A stretch of 64,000 bases of DNA from Plectosphaerella cucumerina (lineage: Eukaryota > Ascomycota > Sordariomycetes > Glomerellales > Plectosphaerellaceae), in contig JAGPXD010000002.1 in the NCBI GenBank assembly GCA_020746995.1, positions 186,001-250,000 of the forward strand, read 5' to 3'. The notes beneath the pieces were generated by a model that saw only the letters and a program-made list of their open reading frames with translations, ran no database searches and was not told where the DNA came from. The translations under genes were made by a program, and so were the position numbers. Numbering within the stretch: position 1 is the stretch's first letter; each line of letters begins with the position of its first letter. Below, in pieces: positions 34,774 to 45,953 of this stretch.

Positions 34774-37700
34774 GATGTCTGTCTCAGGTGGGTTGTGTAA
34801 AAAGATGCGGGCGGCGGGGTTGCTTGAGCCGGAGGCAATGGTGGAGGAGAGGGGGGAGAGGCTGTTGACAGTCTTTCCGAAAGGCAGCACCAAGGTTCGA
34901 GGGCAAGGACGAAGCGAAGCTGTCGATGGAGTAGACGTGGTGTTTATGGCGCGTTGCTAGAGGGGGGGGGGGTTCCAGGGGAGGGAAGAAAGGAGGCGGT
35001 CGAGAACGGATGGAGGGGCCCAAATTATTTTTCGGCAGGGGTCTGTCGGGGCGAGTCGAGTTTGGGGGTGTGGACTGTGGACAGGCGGCGGCACAGGGGT
35101 CGTGGCCGTGCAGGCGGCAGGCGGCGGTGGTGACGGTGGGACGCCCGCTCGTTCTTCCTTCAGTTTGCAGTTGGCAGCGCTTTCGTTCTCTCCAGCGGGT
35201 GACTTGGAGGCAGATTCACGCCTAGCGTGTCTTTATCGCACTGTATGCCTGCACCAAGAAGGCTAACCCAGCTTCGTGTGCCAAGCGACACACCCCCATG
35301 TGGAGCTGCAGTTTGAGCTTGGTAGGTACCCTTGCCGACCCGCAGCGCTGGAGACAAAACGACCAAGGGAACACGAGCGGTACTTGCAGGATCCAGCCCA
35401 CCTCAAGGTAAGGGACAGCAGGTGGCTATCGACAGGTCATCTCCGGTCTCGACAGCTTCGAGATGGTCTAGACAGGTCATCAGCAGTCCAATATTTCTGG
35501 AAACGAAGTTACGACCGTGGGCATGTACCGTTAAAGCAGGCAGCCGCTCGTGTCGTATCAGCCCCACGACCACGATCTGGTCTCACGGTGAGTGCTGTCG
35601 CCGTACAATCGGTTGCTTCAGTGCTGGAAGACAAGCCCAGAAGGACACATGGTGGCCATGGCTGGTGACCCTGATACAAGCTTGCTTGAATGGCGAAAGA
35701 GAGACACGAAGGAGAATCAAACCCCCGATGAGCGCCCCGCGGTTGTGACGACGACGCGACGTGGCCGGCCAAAGCTCGAGCACGATCTGCAGCAACCCCT
35801 TTCCGACTTTTCCCCCTCGGCCTCGACCTTTTGGTTCATGCCCCCACTCACTCCAGTCGATTCGAGTCAAGTCGGACCGGGGCCCGCTTGGGGGGACAAA
35901 TGTCAAGTCGACGTCGTGCTCGTCGAACGGCTGTCGCGAGCCTCAACCCTAGGTCAAGTCAGTATCAAGGAAGTACTTGATTTGTATTCGGGTGGTACTC
36001 ACAGAGCATGTGAAGCTGGTCGGTGTTGCTTGGTCGGAGAATTGCGCACTACTAGGGCGAACCACGACCGATAATGGCTGACTCGATGCAGTTGGGGCAA
36101 GCGGCCCGTCGTCGATGGCTCAGTTAAGGCAGTCAAGCTCACTTCAGTACGCCTCAAGATGAAGTCGAGCCCGTCACGGTGTCATCAAGCCACGAAGCCT
36201 CCCGCTTGGCATCGCCATCCCAAGACGCTTGCCGTGCCTGGCACCCTGGCTCGTTTCAAAAGATCTGACGGGCTGGCAGTCGCCCACAGATTGCCGCGAC
36301 GGCTCGGTCGTCGTTTAATGACACGCCGCCGCCGCAATCTCAATTGGAAATTGAACCCAATTACAGTGCAACGCGCCTGGCCACCACCACCACCGCCGTC
36401 CCGGCAGGGCGTAGGGCATGATGCCGCGATCCAGCTTCCCACTGGCACAGACCGGGGAGAAAGGAACAGGAAGCAGGAAGCACCCAGGCGGCCCATCTCG
36501 GCTATGCACAGCGATCACCGTCCACGAGATTGGCAAGAAACATATTGTTTAGGCAAATGAGGCAATTCGCTAGCACCGACCACGTCCGAGAGCACTTCCA
36601 TTTCAGAATCGGCCGTCGAGCCCTTGTCAAAGCCCTTGTCGACGCCGTCCCAAACGGTCTGTAAGCCACGACGGCCCGCTGGGCAGCCACTTTGATTCCC
36701 AAGCTGTGATGCCATGGCAACATGGTGAATTGGAAACCAAAGCTCTGGGTCGGTCCAAGGAGCCGCTCCTCTGGTGTCGCAATCGCAAGCGAAGCACCAC
36801 GACCTGCACACCTGTCATCTTGACGCCCCTCATCAAGACCCCACCAGAGCTGTTAATCGGTGGAGATGGGCCGGTGAGCGTGCCTGCGTGGTTGCGTGGC
36901 ATCATGATAGACGGCGGGCAACCCCAGGGGACCTGGATACTCCGAGTTGACTGCCGTCACTTGAAACGCGCCGACTGGATCTCTTGCCGATCGCAACAGG
37001 CACACACCCAGTTTCCTCCCGTCTCATCTTTTTCACACAAGGCTAGCCAGCAGCCTTTCCATCCATGCCGCCCCGACACCGGCCGACTTTGGCTGGCCCA
37101 AGCTGCGACATGGGACTGCACTGGACTCGGGAGCCTGCCGGCGGGCCGTCTGACTTCCGGGGCCTTGCTGAAGACGGGAACAAGCACATTGGCAGCTGCT
37201 GCTGGTGGACTGGTGGTCCATTGTAAAGAGTCGGGTATACCAGCACTATGGGCGGCTTCCAGATGCCGGCCAAGATGGAAGGAATCTATTTTCGGAAGCC
37301 CCAGGACACATGTCCCGACACTGCGATCGATCGTTCCGGAATGCACGTCATCGGAATGCCTCTGTTCCAGGGCCACGAGACATGGCTGAGAACAGTTGGC
37401 CGCGTCGTCGCCGTTGCCGTTGCTGTCGGTGCAGTGAACAGAGCCGCATCAAGGGCGGATTACCTTCTGCGGACAGGTCCACACGTGGACATGGTCCGCC
37501 GGTGGTGGAGGGATCAATCGAGTCGATCAGTGTTGCCATGTGCCGCAATGGGACGAATTCATGGCCTCGCAAGGCTGGTGACGGCCAGATGCTCTGGCAT
37601 GTAAGTACGGTCTTGGGCAGGCGGCGCCTCGACCGCAACCACCAGCGGTCTGCTGGCCGAACCCTTGCGTGCGTGCCACAGCCTGGGAGGTCAGACCTGG

Positions 37701-40613
37701 GGAAGGGCCATCGGGATACGGGATGGATGAGGGCGGCAGCGCGGCGGCGGCGGCGGCACGGCGGGCTCGGCGGACGCCAAGACATGGTCATCCGCTTTCT
37801 TCCAACGGTCATTGTCTGGATACCCCTGACTTGTCTGGTCGGACTGCCGCGAGATCTGCTTGGCGATGCCCCAGCCATCTTGAAAGTGCATCTCTGCTGC
37901 ATGCAGATGCATCTCGTGGCTGACATGATTGAGGCAGATGCCAGACAATTGTGAACCAGATGGGCTCCCTGTGATCTGGGCAGCGAGTTCTGTGACCTTT
38001 TCGGGGAGGGTACTCTGATTATGCTGATAATGCTGGGCATACTGCTAGCAATCAATATCAATCGCATCTCGGGAGGATCGCATCGTCGATGGGGAGTTTC
38101 CCATGCATTGAGGTCGACTGCACACATCGTCGGCCAGATGCTACCGAAGAACTGGAATGTACATGGCGGGGGGATCCCGACTTGCACCGTCGCCGGAGCC
38201 ACATCGGCGTCTAGAATTTGCGTTTGTGTAAGTATCTTCAGGTCGCCCGCGAGTGGCGCCGAAAGCGATGCAATGAACATGTGGCAAGGTCGAGACAAAG
38301 CGAGGGCTCGGTTCCGGTCGTCCCAGCGACAACGCGATGGCGCCGGGCGTTTGGCGTTCAACGGGCCGGCCCTGTCAGAGTGTCGTCCACTGGAATCGTC
38401 TGGTACTCGAGGTGTACCAAGTAATGTACACCTATACCTATGTACACTGCCATGAACTGCTGCCTTCCAGATCTGCGATGCTCATAAGCAACCTGACTCG
38501 AGAGAGTCAATCAGAAACGGGTTACGCGCAACCCGCCTGTCAAGACGACAAGTGAAGTGCCGGGTGGTTCTCAACTAGAGGCAGGATCAACAGGAGGCCA
38601 GCGAACATCAGCGGAGCCAAATGCTTGTGTTTGTCCCGTCGTCGGGGTGTCCCCTGGGCTTGCAGCTTGACTCTTGAGGATGGCCCCCCTTTTTCCAGGG
38701 GCATCGGGCCCTGCCAGCATCTGCATCCAAGCCTGTGCCAACATGGAACTCGGACTGATTGTGGTTGCGGGTGGGAACGGGAAGCGGGAACGTGGGCTGG
38801 AGCGGCCGGCTTGATTTGCTGCTTGCCGTAGGCCGGGCCCCGAAGAGCACAGGGACGGACAGGGACGGACAGGGGCAGGCACCGGCGCAACCTCGTGTCA
38901 GTGAATTGAGGCGAGGCGCGCCAGGGGCAAGATGAGCAGATCTGCTCGCGCCATGCGGTGGGTCGGGTCGAGGCGTTGCCGGAAAGGGGTGTTGGTCCCC
39001 CGACTTTCCTCCCCCTGGCGGGAACGGTCGAAAGAAGGAGGAAGACGAGGTGAAGCAGCCGGTTCCTGATGAATCTTCCGAAGGCGCGTGCACTGATCTG
39101 TGATGCGAGGTAGGCAGGCCCGCTGGCTCCGTCGTATTCTGCGTGCCGCAAGATATCTGAGTATTCGTACCGAATGCAAAATGTGGCCCGTCCGACTGCG
39201 GCCGTCTCGGACCCGGTAGGCGGGCACAGCTGGAACGTGTTACGATCAACATGATGCGATGGCTTCGTGGTTCAACGCTTTCGTCCGACAAGAGAACAGG
39301 CTGCGAAGATGCTGTCGAAATTCCATCGGTCAGGGGCAGGGGTAGTTCACAGTGGCCCAGTGGGGGACGTCCCCCCGTGGATGCTGATGATTGATTGATC
39401 CATTGATTGAATGATTGACCTCTGGCTGGCCTGTGAGGGTCGAGAGCGCCAAAATTGGATCGAAGGGCTCTTATTGCGATGGACCAGGGGGGTTGACGAC
39501 ACCCTTTTTCGGCCCACGTCCCGCGCTGTGTGAGTGGTCAAGTATTGCCTGCAGCGGCCAGTGCCAGTGCCAGTGGTGGATGGAGGGCCCGCCGCCGCAT
39601 CGAGCCCCCGACTCGCAACTGCACAGCCCCCGGCCTGGATGAGCAAAGCAGGAGCTGCTGCAACAGGTGGAGGTACATTACCTGTCGCTGAGGTGAGTTC
39701 TTGGGCTGTCCCATCGGGTCCAGCGCCGGATTTAGTAGCCACATCCCACTTGCCTACTGCACCCACGCGCTCCCCGAGTCAAAAGCTGCCCCAGGCGGTA
39801 CCGTCGTGCCCTGAACTGAACCCGTCCAGTCTGCCCGTCCGTCCACCGTTCATCTCCCTCTCTCTCAGGTACTTTCTCCATCCCACCCACCCACCTGCAC
39901 GAGCCCACTGGTACCAAGGTACTTACACACACGCCCCCCTGTCCCTTGCCTTGCCCTTGTCCCCCCGTGTCAAACTGAACCCGTCCCGCCGCGTCGCAAG
40001 CCTGAGAAGCACCACCAGCACCACCGCCAGCAGAAAGACAAGGCCTGGCCTCTCGCAGCCTTTTCGCACCCTTTCCCAAATCCTATTCCTAAACTTCCTC
40101 TTCTTGTTCCACTCTCGCCAAACGCACCGCTCTTCACACCCCAGCTGCCGTCCCGTCCTCTTCGTCGCGACAAGGCCTTTGATCAGACGGGCGTTGAACA
40201 AGATCCTGGACCTTTTCTTCTTCTTCACCAATCTTTGGGACCTCCCGATCGCACTCTGTCCACTGCCGAGGTAGCACCCCACGGTCGCACCTTTTTTTGA
40301 CAAGTGCTTGGCTCGTCCCGTCCACTCGCTCTCACCCCCCTAAAATTTGTCCACCTCTGCGTGCGCTCTCCCCCCCTTATCGACCACCATCACCACCACC
40401 AACCGACCGACCCGACTCGATCACGGCCTCGACTTCCCCCCCTCGGATAGACGAGCGACCACATCTTCGCGCACAAAGAAACACACGTTGACGACTTGGA
40501 CGAATACTACGAACCTGCTGCCTTAATCTAATTCCCCTCCCCCGACCCTCCCGCTACCGAACAATCCCCACGATCATCGGTCGCGTTCTCAAACTTTCCA
40601 CCCACCAGTCACA
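34774..40613. promoter_or_regulatory. 5.8-kb divergent intergenic between UGM and UDP-Galf transporter
   Basis: It lies between two divergent start codons. Frames up to 337 codons occur but none looks like protein. The right-hand end (39642-40613) contains no ATG on the plus strand and is strongly pyrimidine-rich, consistent with a long leader for the transporter gene. A GGTGAGTTC at 39692 resembles a leader-intron donor. Confidence 0.5.
38851..38870. repeat. 10-bp perfect direct repeat, 2 copies
   Basis: AGGGACGGAC occurs twice in tandem and is followed by a partial AGGGG. Noncoding; a minor repeat. Confidence 0.85.
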
Positions 40614-42092
40614 ATGTCTGCCGACGAGAAGCAGCGCATCTCGGGCGAGGTCCCTCGCGGCGAGTTCAAGAACTCGGTTCTGCCCACCATCAACCCGGCC
40701 GCCGAGAAGCTTCAGCAGGCCCAGAAGCCCGCCATCCACCCGGCTCTCTACGTCGCGTGAGTTGCAACCCGCAAGACTGCCACCGCGCCGAACAATTGAC
40801 TGACCATTCTGCCTTTCAGTGTCTGGATCAGCTTGTCCTCCTCGGTCATTCTGTTCAACAAATGGATTCTCGACACCCTTAACTTCCGTAAGGCCCCTGA
40901 AATGCACAATCGTGCCGCACCCTCCCCAAAGACACTCTTCGCTGACCAAACCGATGCTACACAGGCTACCCCGTCATCCTGACTACGTACCACCTCCTCT
41001 TCGCGACTCTGATGACCCAGATCCTTGCCAACTGGACCACCCTCCTCGATGGCCGCAAGACGGTCAAGATGACCAGCAGGGTCTACATCCGCGCAATTGT
41101 CCCCATTGGTGTCTTTTTCAGCCTGAGTCTGATCTGCGGCAACCTGACCTACCTCTACCTCTCGGTCGCCTTCATTCAGATGCTTAAGGTTAGCAAGCCC
41201 AGCCTTCACAGAAGCACCTTGACAGCTGAAGTGTGTCGCTAACCAACTCGCCAGGCCACCACGCCCGTCGCGGTCCTCATCGCTGGCTGGTCTCTGGGTG
41301 TCTCCACCCCCAACCTGAGGGTCTTCCTGAACGTCTCGGTCATCGTCGTCGGTGTCATCATCGCATCCATCGGCGAGATCAAGTTCGTCTGGGTTGGCGT
41401 CATCTACCAGATTGGAGGTGTCATCTTCGAGGCTCTCCGCCTGACCATGGTCCAGCGCCTCCTCAGCTCCGCCGACTACAAGATGGACCCTCTCGTCTCT
41501 CTGTACTACTTCGCACCCATCTGCGCCCTGATGAACTTCGTCGTCGCTGTCATCTGGGAGGTGCCCCGCTGCTCCATGGAGGAGGTCTACAACGTCGGCC
41601 TTGTCACCTTTTTCCTCAACGGCCTGTGCGCCTTCCTCCTGAACGTCTCGGTCGTCTTCCTGGTATGTCCCCACCTCAAACGACTTTCCCACGACATCAT
41701 TGCTAACGACTCGCCTCTAGATTGGCAAGACTTCCTCGCTCGTCCTCACCCTCTGCGGAGTCCTCAAGGATGTCATGCTCGTCGCCGCCTCCATGGCCAT
41801 CTGGGGCACCGAGGTCACGGGTCTGCAGTTCTTCGGCTACAGCGTTGCCCTGGGCGGCATGGTCTACTACAAGCTCGGCTACGAGCAGCTCAAGGGCTAC
41901 TTCGGCGAGGGCTCCCGCCAGTGGGCCGACTTTGGCCAGCGCAAGCCCGTCCTGCGCAAGCTGAGCGTCATCGCCCTCTCGGTCCTGACCTTCATCTGGC
42001 TGCTGAGCCAGATCGCCCCCGGCTACAGCGCCAACAACACCTCGCAGCTGATCAACACTGTGAGCGATCGCGTTGGTGGCAGCAAGGCATAA
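40614..42092 (+). CDS. ugtA: Nucleotide-sugar transporter, probable UDP-galactofuranose transporter
   Basis: Five exons: 40614-40756, 40820-40887, 40965-41188, 41255-41662 and 41721-42092 (introns 63, 77, 66 and 58 nt) give 404 residues. It is a triose-phosphate-translocator type member of the drug/metabolite transporter superfamily (SLC35-like, DUF250 in older annotation), with about ten hydrophobic helices. Recognisable blocks are SVILFNKWILDTLNFRYPV near 58, TYHLLFATLMTQ, AFIQMLKATTPVAVL near 140, ASIGEIKF, RLTMVQRLL and IGKTSSLVLTLCGVLKD. A Golgi location and nucleotide-sugar/UMP exchange are expected. The assignment to UDP-galactofuranose rests on adjacency to UDP-galactopyranose mutase, as in Aspergillus ugmA-ugtA and glfA-glfB, plus general resemblance; the substrate is inferred. 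The start context is CACAATG, and no ATG occurs in the preceding ~970 bases. Confidence 0.88.
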
Positions 42093-43639
42093 GAGGCCAC
42101 TTTTCGGTTGCGGCAGCGATTGCCGCAACGAGTTTCTTAGACTCGAGTCTTGATCCTGTGTCAGACCAGTCTCGACGACCAGTATCAGGGAGGGAGTCCA
42201 AGACGTCACCGCATACACATCGGCGTTCCGGCTTCCGCACACGTGCGCATCCCGTCTGTGCGCACATTGTCTGAGAGAAAAAAAGAGTATGCTTGCTTTT
42301 CCGCGTCATGCGCTCTTCCTTGCGCACTTTGGCCATCTGGGCATTTACCGAGATGGTCAACATCCCGGCTTCTTCAAGGTGGTCACCTCTCATCGAACAG
42401 GAGGGCCACTTTCAGAGCGTGTTTTTATGAGGCTGGACACATGTGCAGGAAATGAGGAGGGCAAGAGAGAGAGACAAATACACGGTTGTTGCTTTTCCCT
42501 TGTTTCCTTTCTTCCTGTTCCACACTTCCACCTCTTTCCATTTCTCCCAGTTTTGTTTCCCGGTTCCTTGCCTGTCGAGTTATCTTCGTTGGTCGCGTCC
42601 TTCCGGGCGATGGCAGGCGAGGACACGAAGGGTGTGGGATTGGGGTGAGTTTGGTGTTTGTCACTTGATCCCACTGTACTACACACGAGCCGGCTGCGGA
42701 CGGCGGAGCAAACGGCGCAGAGCGCGAACCTTGGTCATGGCACTGGGAAGGGGGTTGGTTGTTTTTTTCCCTGGGGCCGCACACGGCTTCTTCAAGAAGT
42801 CATTGCGATGTACTTTAGACGGCTCGAGGACTGATAGACATGCATGTATGCAAAATGATGATCATTAGGACCGACGGCGGGTGTGGTGACCGTGACGGCA
42901 ATTCTGGGTGTTGTACGCAAGTTACTGGAGGTCTGGACCCCAGTGGTCGCGACGTGGAACAGGCATTGCTGCAGGCACTCCTCGTATTCCCTCGTTGCTA
43001 CGTGAGTGTTTGCGGGAGGGAGATGGTGCGCTCATTTGCTCGCAGCTGCTCCTACAGCGACAGGGGACATGGATGAACAGGGCCAGCATTCCCATGTGTA
43101 TATGATCTCAACACCAGATGGGCCTGCCAGCATGACTGTCAGCTAGCAACATTTGGACATTCCGCTGTCATACGTTCAGGCTGCACCGACACTCGAGAGA
43201 CTATGGTTCGTGGACGCTCTAGTTAACTGTCAAGTCACTAGCCCTATGTACGGGATGAATCCCTCAGCCGAGCAGTCCCACGTCCGTCGCGTCACCACAA
43301 GATGAGGGCGCATCTTGCTTCCCCTCGCCCACCAAAAACCAGCCTTGCTGACAAGAGTCCGACCACGATCGCCGTGGCGCCAGACGACACACACGAGAGA
43401 AAGGAGGGGGGATGAGCGCCCGCATCGCCCGCCCGCTGGCCGGGGGAGGGGGCGGGGAGTCCGACCTTGTTTCTTGAAGGGTTCGTATTGTGTTTTTTGA
43501 GGTCCTCGCTAAAACCTGCAGGAATCTCAGAAGCCAGATGTGTGACTTTGTATGCTCTTTACAAGCCAGACCAACTCCCCAAGCCGAATGACGTTTCGCA
43601 GAAACCCGGGTTTTTATCCTTATCCCATCGTTCCGTCGT
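42093..43639. other. Convergent intergenic between transporter and eL27 genes
   Basis: Both flanking genes end here. A T/C-rich stretch at 42480-42560 looks like 3' UTR or downstream sequence. No gene or RNA recognised. Confidence 0.5.
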
Positions 43640-44441
43640 TTAGAATTCTGTGGGGAGATGTCAGCGGGGTGGTCGATAGGGGGACATGAACCCAAAGTTG
43701 GAATGGCGGGCCAGCCTGGAAGTGACATACTCAGAGGAGTGAAGAACCACCTGTTCTTGCCGCTCGTGTACCTCTCCTCGAGGACCTTCTTCACAGTCTT
43801 CTTGGCGTCCTCACGCTGGCTGGGCTCCTTGAAGGTGTCGTTGTTGACGGTGCCCTTGAGGCCCTCGAGCTCCAGGGTGTAGCGGGTGGGCATGAGGTGG
43901 TTGTAGTTGACGAGCTTGACGAAGGGCTTGACCTTGGAGCGCTTGTCCTGGCGGGTCTTGGACATGCGGCGGGTGATCTTGGAGGGGTAGCGCTCGATGC
44001 CGGCGACCAGGGCGTGGCCGAAGGGGTGAGCCTTGTTGCCGCTGTCGACGGGCTGGATGATCACGACCTGGAGGGAGGGCGAGTGTCAGCGAGTCTGGTT
44101 CGTCGGACGGTTGAATGCGAGCGGTGCATGGGAATGCCGAGTGTTCCTCCTCTTGTGTGACACGCGCTTCGAGGGGAAGAGGGTTGATCATGATGTGGCG
44201 GCAAAACCAAAACCACATCTCCTCGTCAGGAATCATCCTATTGTCGCCGGACCCTCTGGCCATCCCGATTCCCCTCGGTGCGCGCGTCGACCATGTCCCT
44301 CCCCGGGCGCAATCGTGCCTGCCCTCGTTTTTCCTGTCGCTTCAAATCGGGTGTGGAAATCGCGTCGGTATATCGTACCTTCTTGCCGGCATAGCGGCCG
44401 TGGGTGATAATGGCAACGCGGCCGACCTTCAGGAACTTCAT
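43640..44441 (-). CDS. rpl27: 60S ribosomal protein eL27
   Basis: Exons 44441-44379 (63 nt), 44067-43731 (337 nt) and 43647-43640 (8 nt) give 135 residues, close to the 136 of yeast L27. The sequence begins MKFLKVGRVAIITHGRYAGK and continues VVIIQPVDSGNKAHPFGHAL, then GIERYPSKITRRMSK; the KOW-type N-terminal segment is intact. The last intron (43648-43730, GTATGT..CAG) splits the codon for the penultimate lysine, so the final exon encodes only Lys-Phe-stop, giving the family-typical ending NRWFFTPLKF. The first intron is 311 nt (44068-44378), long for this window. The protein binds 25S/5.8S rRNA on the 60S subunit. The gene shares a 392-bp divergent upstream region with NCE101. Confidence 0.96.
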
Positions 44442-44833
44442 GCTGGCGGTTCTCGTGGGGTTGGACGAGAATGAAGACTGGTTGGGTGTGAAGTTGGCGG
44501 GCTGTCGATACTAGGCGTCGGGGTGGGAAATAATTTCGAATTTTCCAGGCATTGGTGTGCGGTAGCCGATCGGGGTTGCCTTAGTCATCACACGTGACCC
44601 TGGGGGTGCTGGCGTTCGTGTTGTCCAATGGGCGGTTGTCTTGCTTTGTGGGGATTATCAGACGGCATTGGGCGGTCCACGTCTCGACAATGGACGCTTC
44701 GAGCTCGGCTCCACGTCCTCGGCGACAGCTCTAGTCGCGAATGCACCCTCCGCCAAACTGCAGTTCTCCACGACGAGACTGAACCCGACACTCCCCCAGC
44801 AACCACATATTCGCTGCCCTCGCACACCACACC
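44442..44833. promoter_or_regulatory. Divergent promoter of rpl27 and NCE101
   Basis: 392 bases between two start codons. It contains a palindromic E-box, CACGTGAC, at 44591-44598 (a Cbf1/USF-type site by sequence), and an AT-rich patch at 44531-44545. Sites are seen; use is inferred. Confidence 0.5.
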
Positions 44834-45057
44834 ATGCCTGCCCCGACGTACATCATCTCGAGGGTTGCGGACCCCATCTTCGCCGTTGTCATCGGCTTCG
44901 GCGCAGCAGTCACCCGCATCAACCGCGAAGAGAAGGAGAAGGGCAAGACGCGGCAACAGACCATTGAGTCTTTCAAGAGGTAGGGCACCGACATTGCGTC
45001 TCTTGAGATTGCACTGCTAACTCCGAGTCTAGACGGGTTGGCCTTCTCAAGGCATAA
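44834..45057 (+). CDS. NCE101: Non-classical export protein Nce101 homologue
   Basis: Two exons, 44834-44979 and 45033-45057, flank a 53-nt intron (GTAGGG..CTAG, branch-like GCTAAC). The product is only 56 residues. It opens with a short hydrophilic stretch, then ISRVADPIFAVVIGFGAAV, a single membrane segment with the DP motif typical of the family, then a charged tail RINREEKEKGKTR. Yeast Nce101 (53 aa) has the same plan, a short N-terminus, one membrane helix beginning at a conserved DP, and a basic tail; it was named for a role in leaderless secretion, although its molecular function remains unclear. The gene is too short to appear in usual ORF screens. It is divergent from rpl27 and its stop lies 98 bases from the stop of the convergent TTC36-like gene. 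Confidence 0.85.
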
Positions 45058-45155
45058 GTCCGGTTTACGTTGTAGCACCACCTTGTTCAATTGATACCCA
45101 ACGGCACTTTTCCACACGATCCTTGGCCTTTCTGCTGCGACATGCCTCCTCCTCG

Positions 45156-45953
45156 TCAGTTGCCATACTCCGGGCCATACTCCTTCTTCATCGCCTCGCG
45201 CACCATCTGCCCGCACAGCTTTGCTGTAGGGTTGGTGCTGACAGCCAGTCCCTTTGCAATCTCGTTCCCGTGTCTTCCGCCAAGCGCAAAGTCCCTCGAA
45301 GCAGCCTCCTCGAAGTCGCTACGGCCCCAACTCGCCTCTTTCCGCGCTCCGTCGACCGCTACCTTGTCATCGCCGATGCGCTTGCCTGTGGTGTGGTAAA
45401 TGGCTGCACGCTGCGTGTATGCCGAGGAGAGCGTCTTGGCGGCCTGTGGCGAGACGGCGGCGAAGGCCATGCGAGGGGACAGCAAGCTGACTGCGGTGTC
45501 GAGATCGTCCAGCGCCATCTCGGCCATCTTCTGCCGCTCACTGGCATCAGGGTTCTGGATCAGTCGCTGCGCATCGACACCGGCGTCTTGCAGGAGCATG
45601 GTGTCGCCATACAGCCGGCGCAGGGCCTGGACGCGGTTGTTTCTTGCGCTCGCATAGTTGGGATATTCTGCGATGAAATCCCCAAGCTTGGCGAGCAGCC
45701 CACGGTACTCCTGCTGGGGCTCGGATATTGTCTTCGGCCTCAAGCCCGCCAGCTGGAGCTCCAACTGCTGCATTGCCAGCACGATCTCGCGCTCCTTCTG
45801 GATGACGCGCTCGTACACGGAGGTGTCGCTGATGTGAGGGTCCCGCGGCAGAGATGGGTCGAGCAGCACATTGGTCTGCGGGTTGTAATCAGGGTCCTTG
45901 ATCTTCTCGAGAACGTCAACGTCCCGGGTGCTCATTGAGGTCGCGGCGGCCAT
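45156..45953 (-). CDS. TTC36-like tetratricopeptide repeat protein
   Basis: A single exon of 265 residues. Pattern match to metazoan TTC36 runs the full length: VLEKIKDPDYN near 14 (human has VLQAIFNPD), ASARNNRVQALRRLYGD at 101-117 (first clear TPR), ALDDLDTAVSLL at 147-158, AYTQRAAIYHTTGK at 178-191, RSDFEEAASRD at 211-221, and the signature C-terminus NPTAKLCGQMVREAM at 241-255, where TTC36 has NP-x-AxLC-N-x-M. There is a fungal insertion of about 20 residues between the second and third repeats (around 190-208). No membrane or signal segment; probably cytosolic. It starts at the first ATG; a second lies at residue 7. It diverges from the HPPD gene, whose mammalian product is a TTC36 client. 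Function in fungi is inferred. Confidence 0.88.
   Translation of the reverse strand: MAAATSMSTRDVDVLEKIKDPDYNPQTNVLLDPSLPRDPHISDTSVYERVIQKEREIVLAMQQLELQLAGLRPKTISEPQQEYRGLLAKLGDFIAEYPNYASARNNRVQALRRLYGDTMLLQDAGVDAQRLIQNPDASERQKMAEMALDDLDTAVSLLSPRMAFAAVSPQAAKTLSSAYTQRAAIYHTTGKRIGDDKVAVDGARKEASWGRSDFEEAASRDFALGGRHGNEIAKGLAVSTNPTAKLCGQMVREAMKKEYGPEYGN

Noticed and set aside
37348..38361. 337-codon minus-strand frame between UGM and the transporter
   Set aside because: It overlaps several other frames, has irregular composition (many Arg/Pro/Cys/Met) and no domain-like segment.
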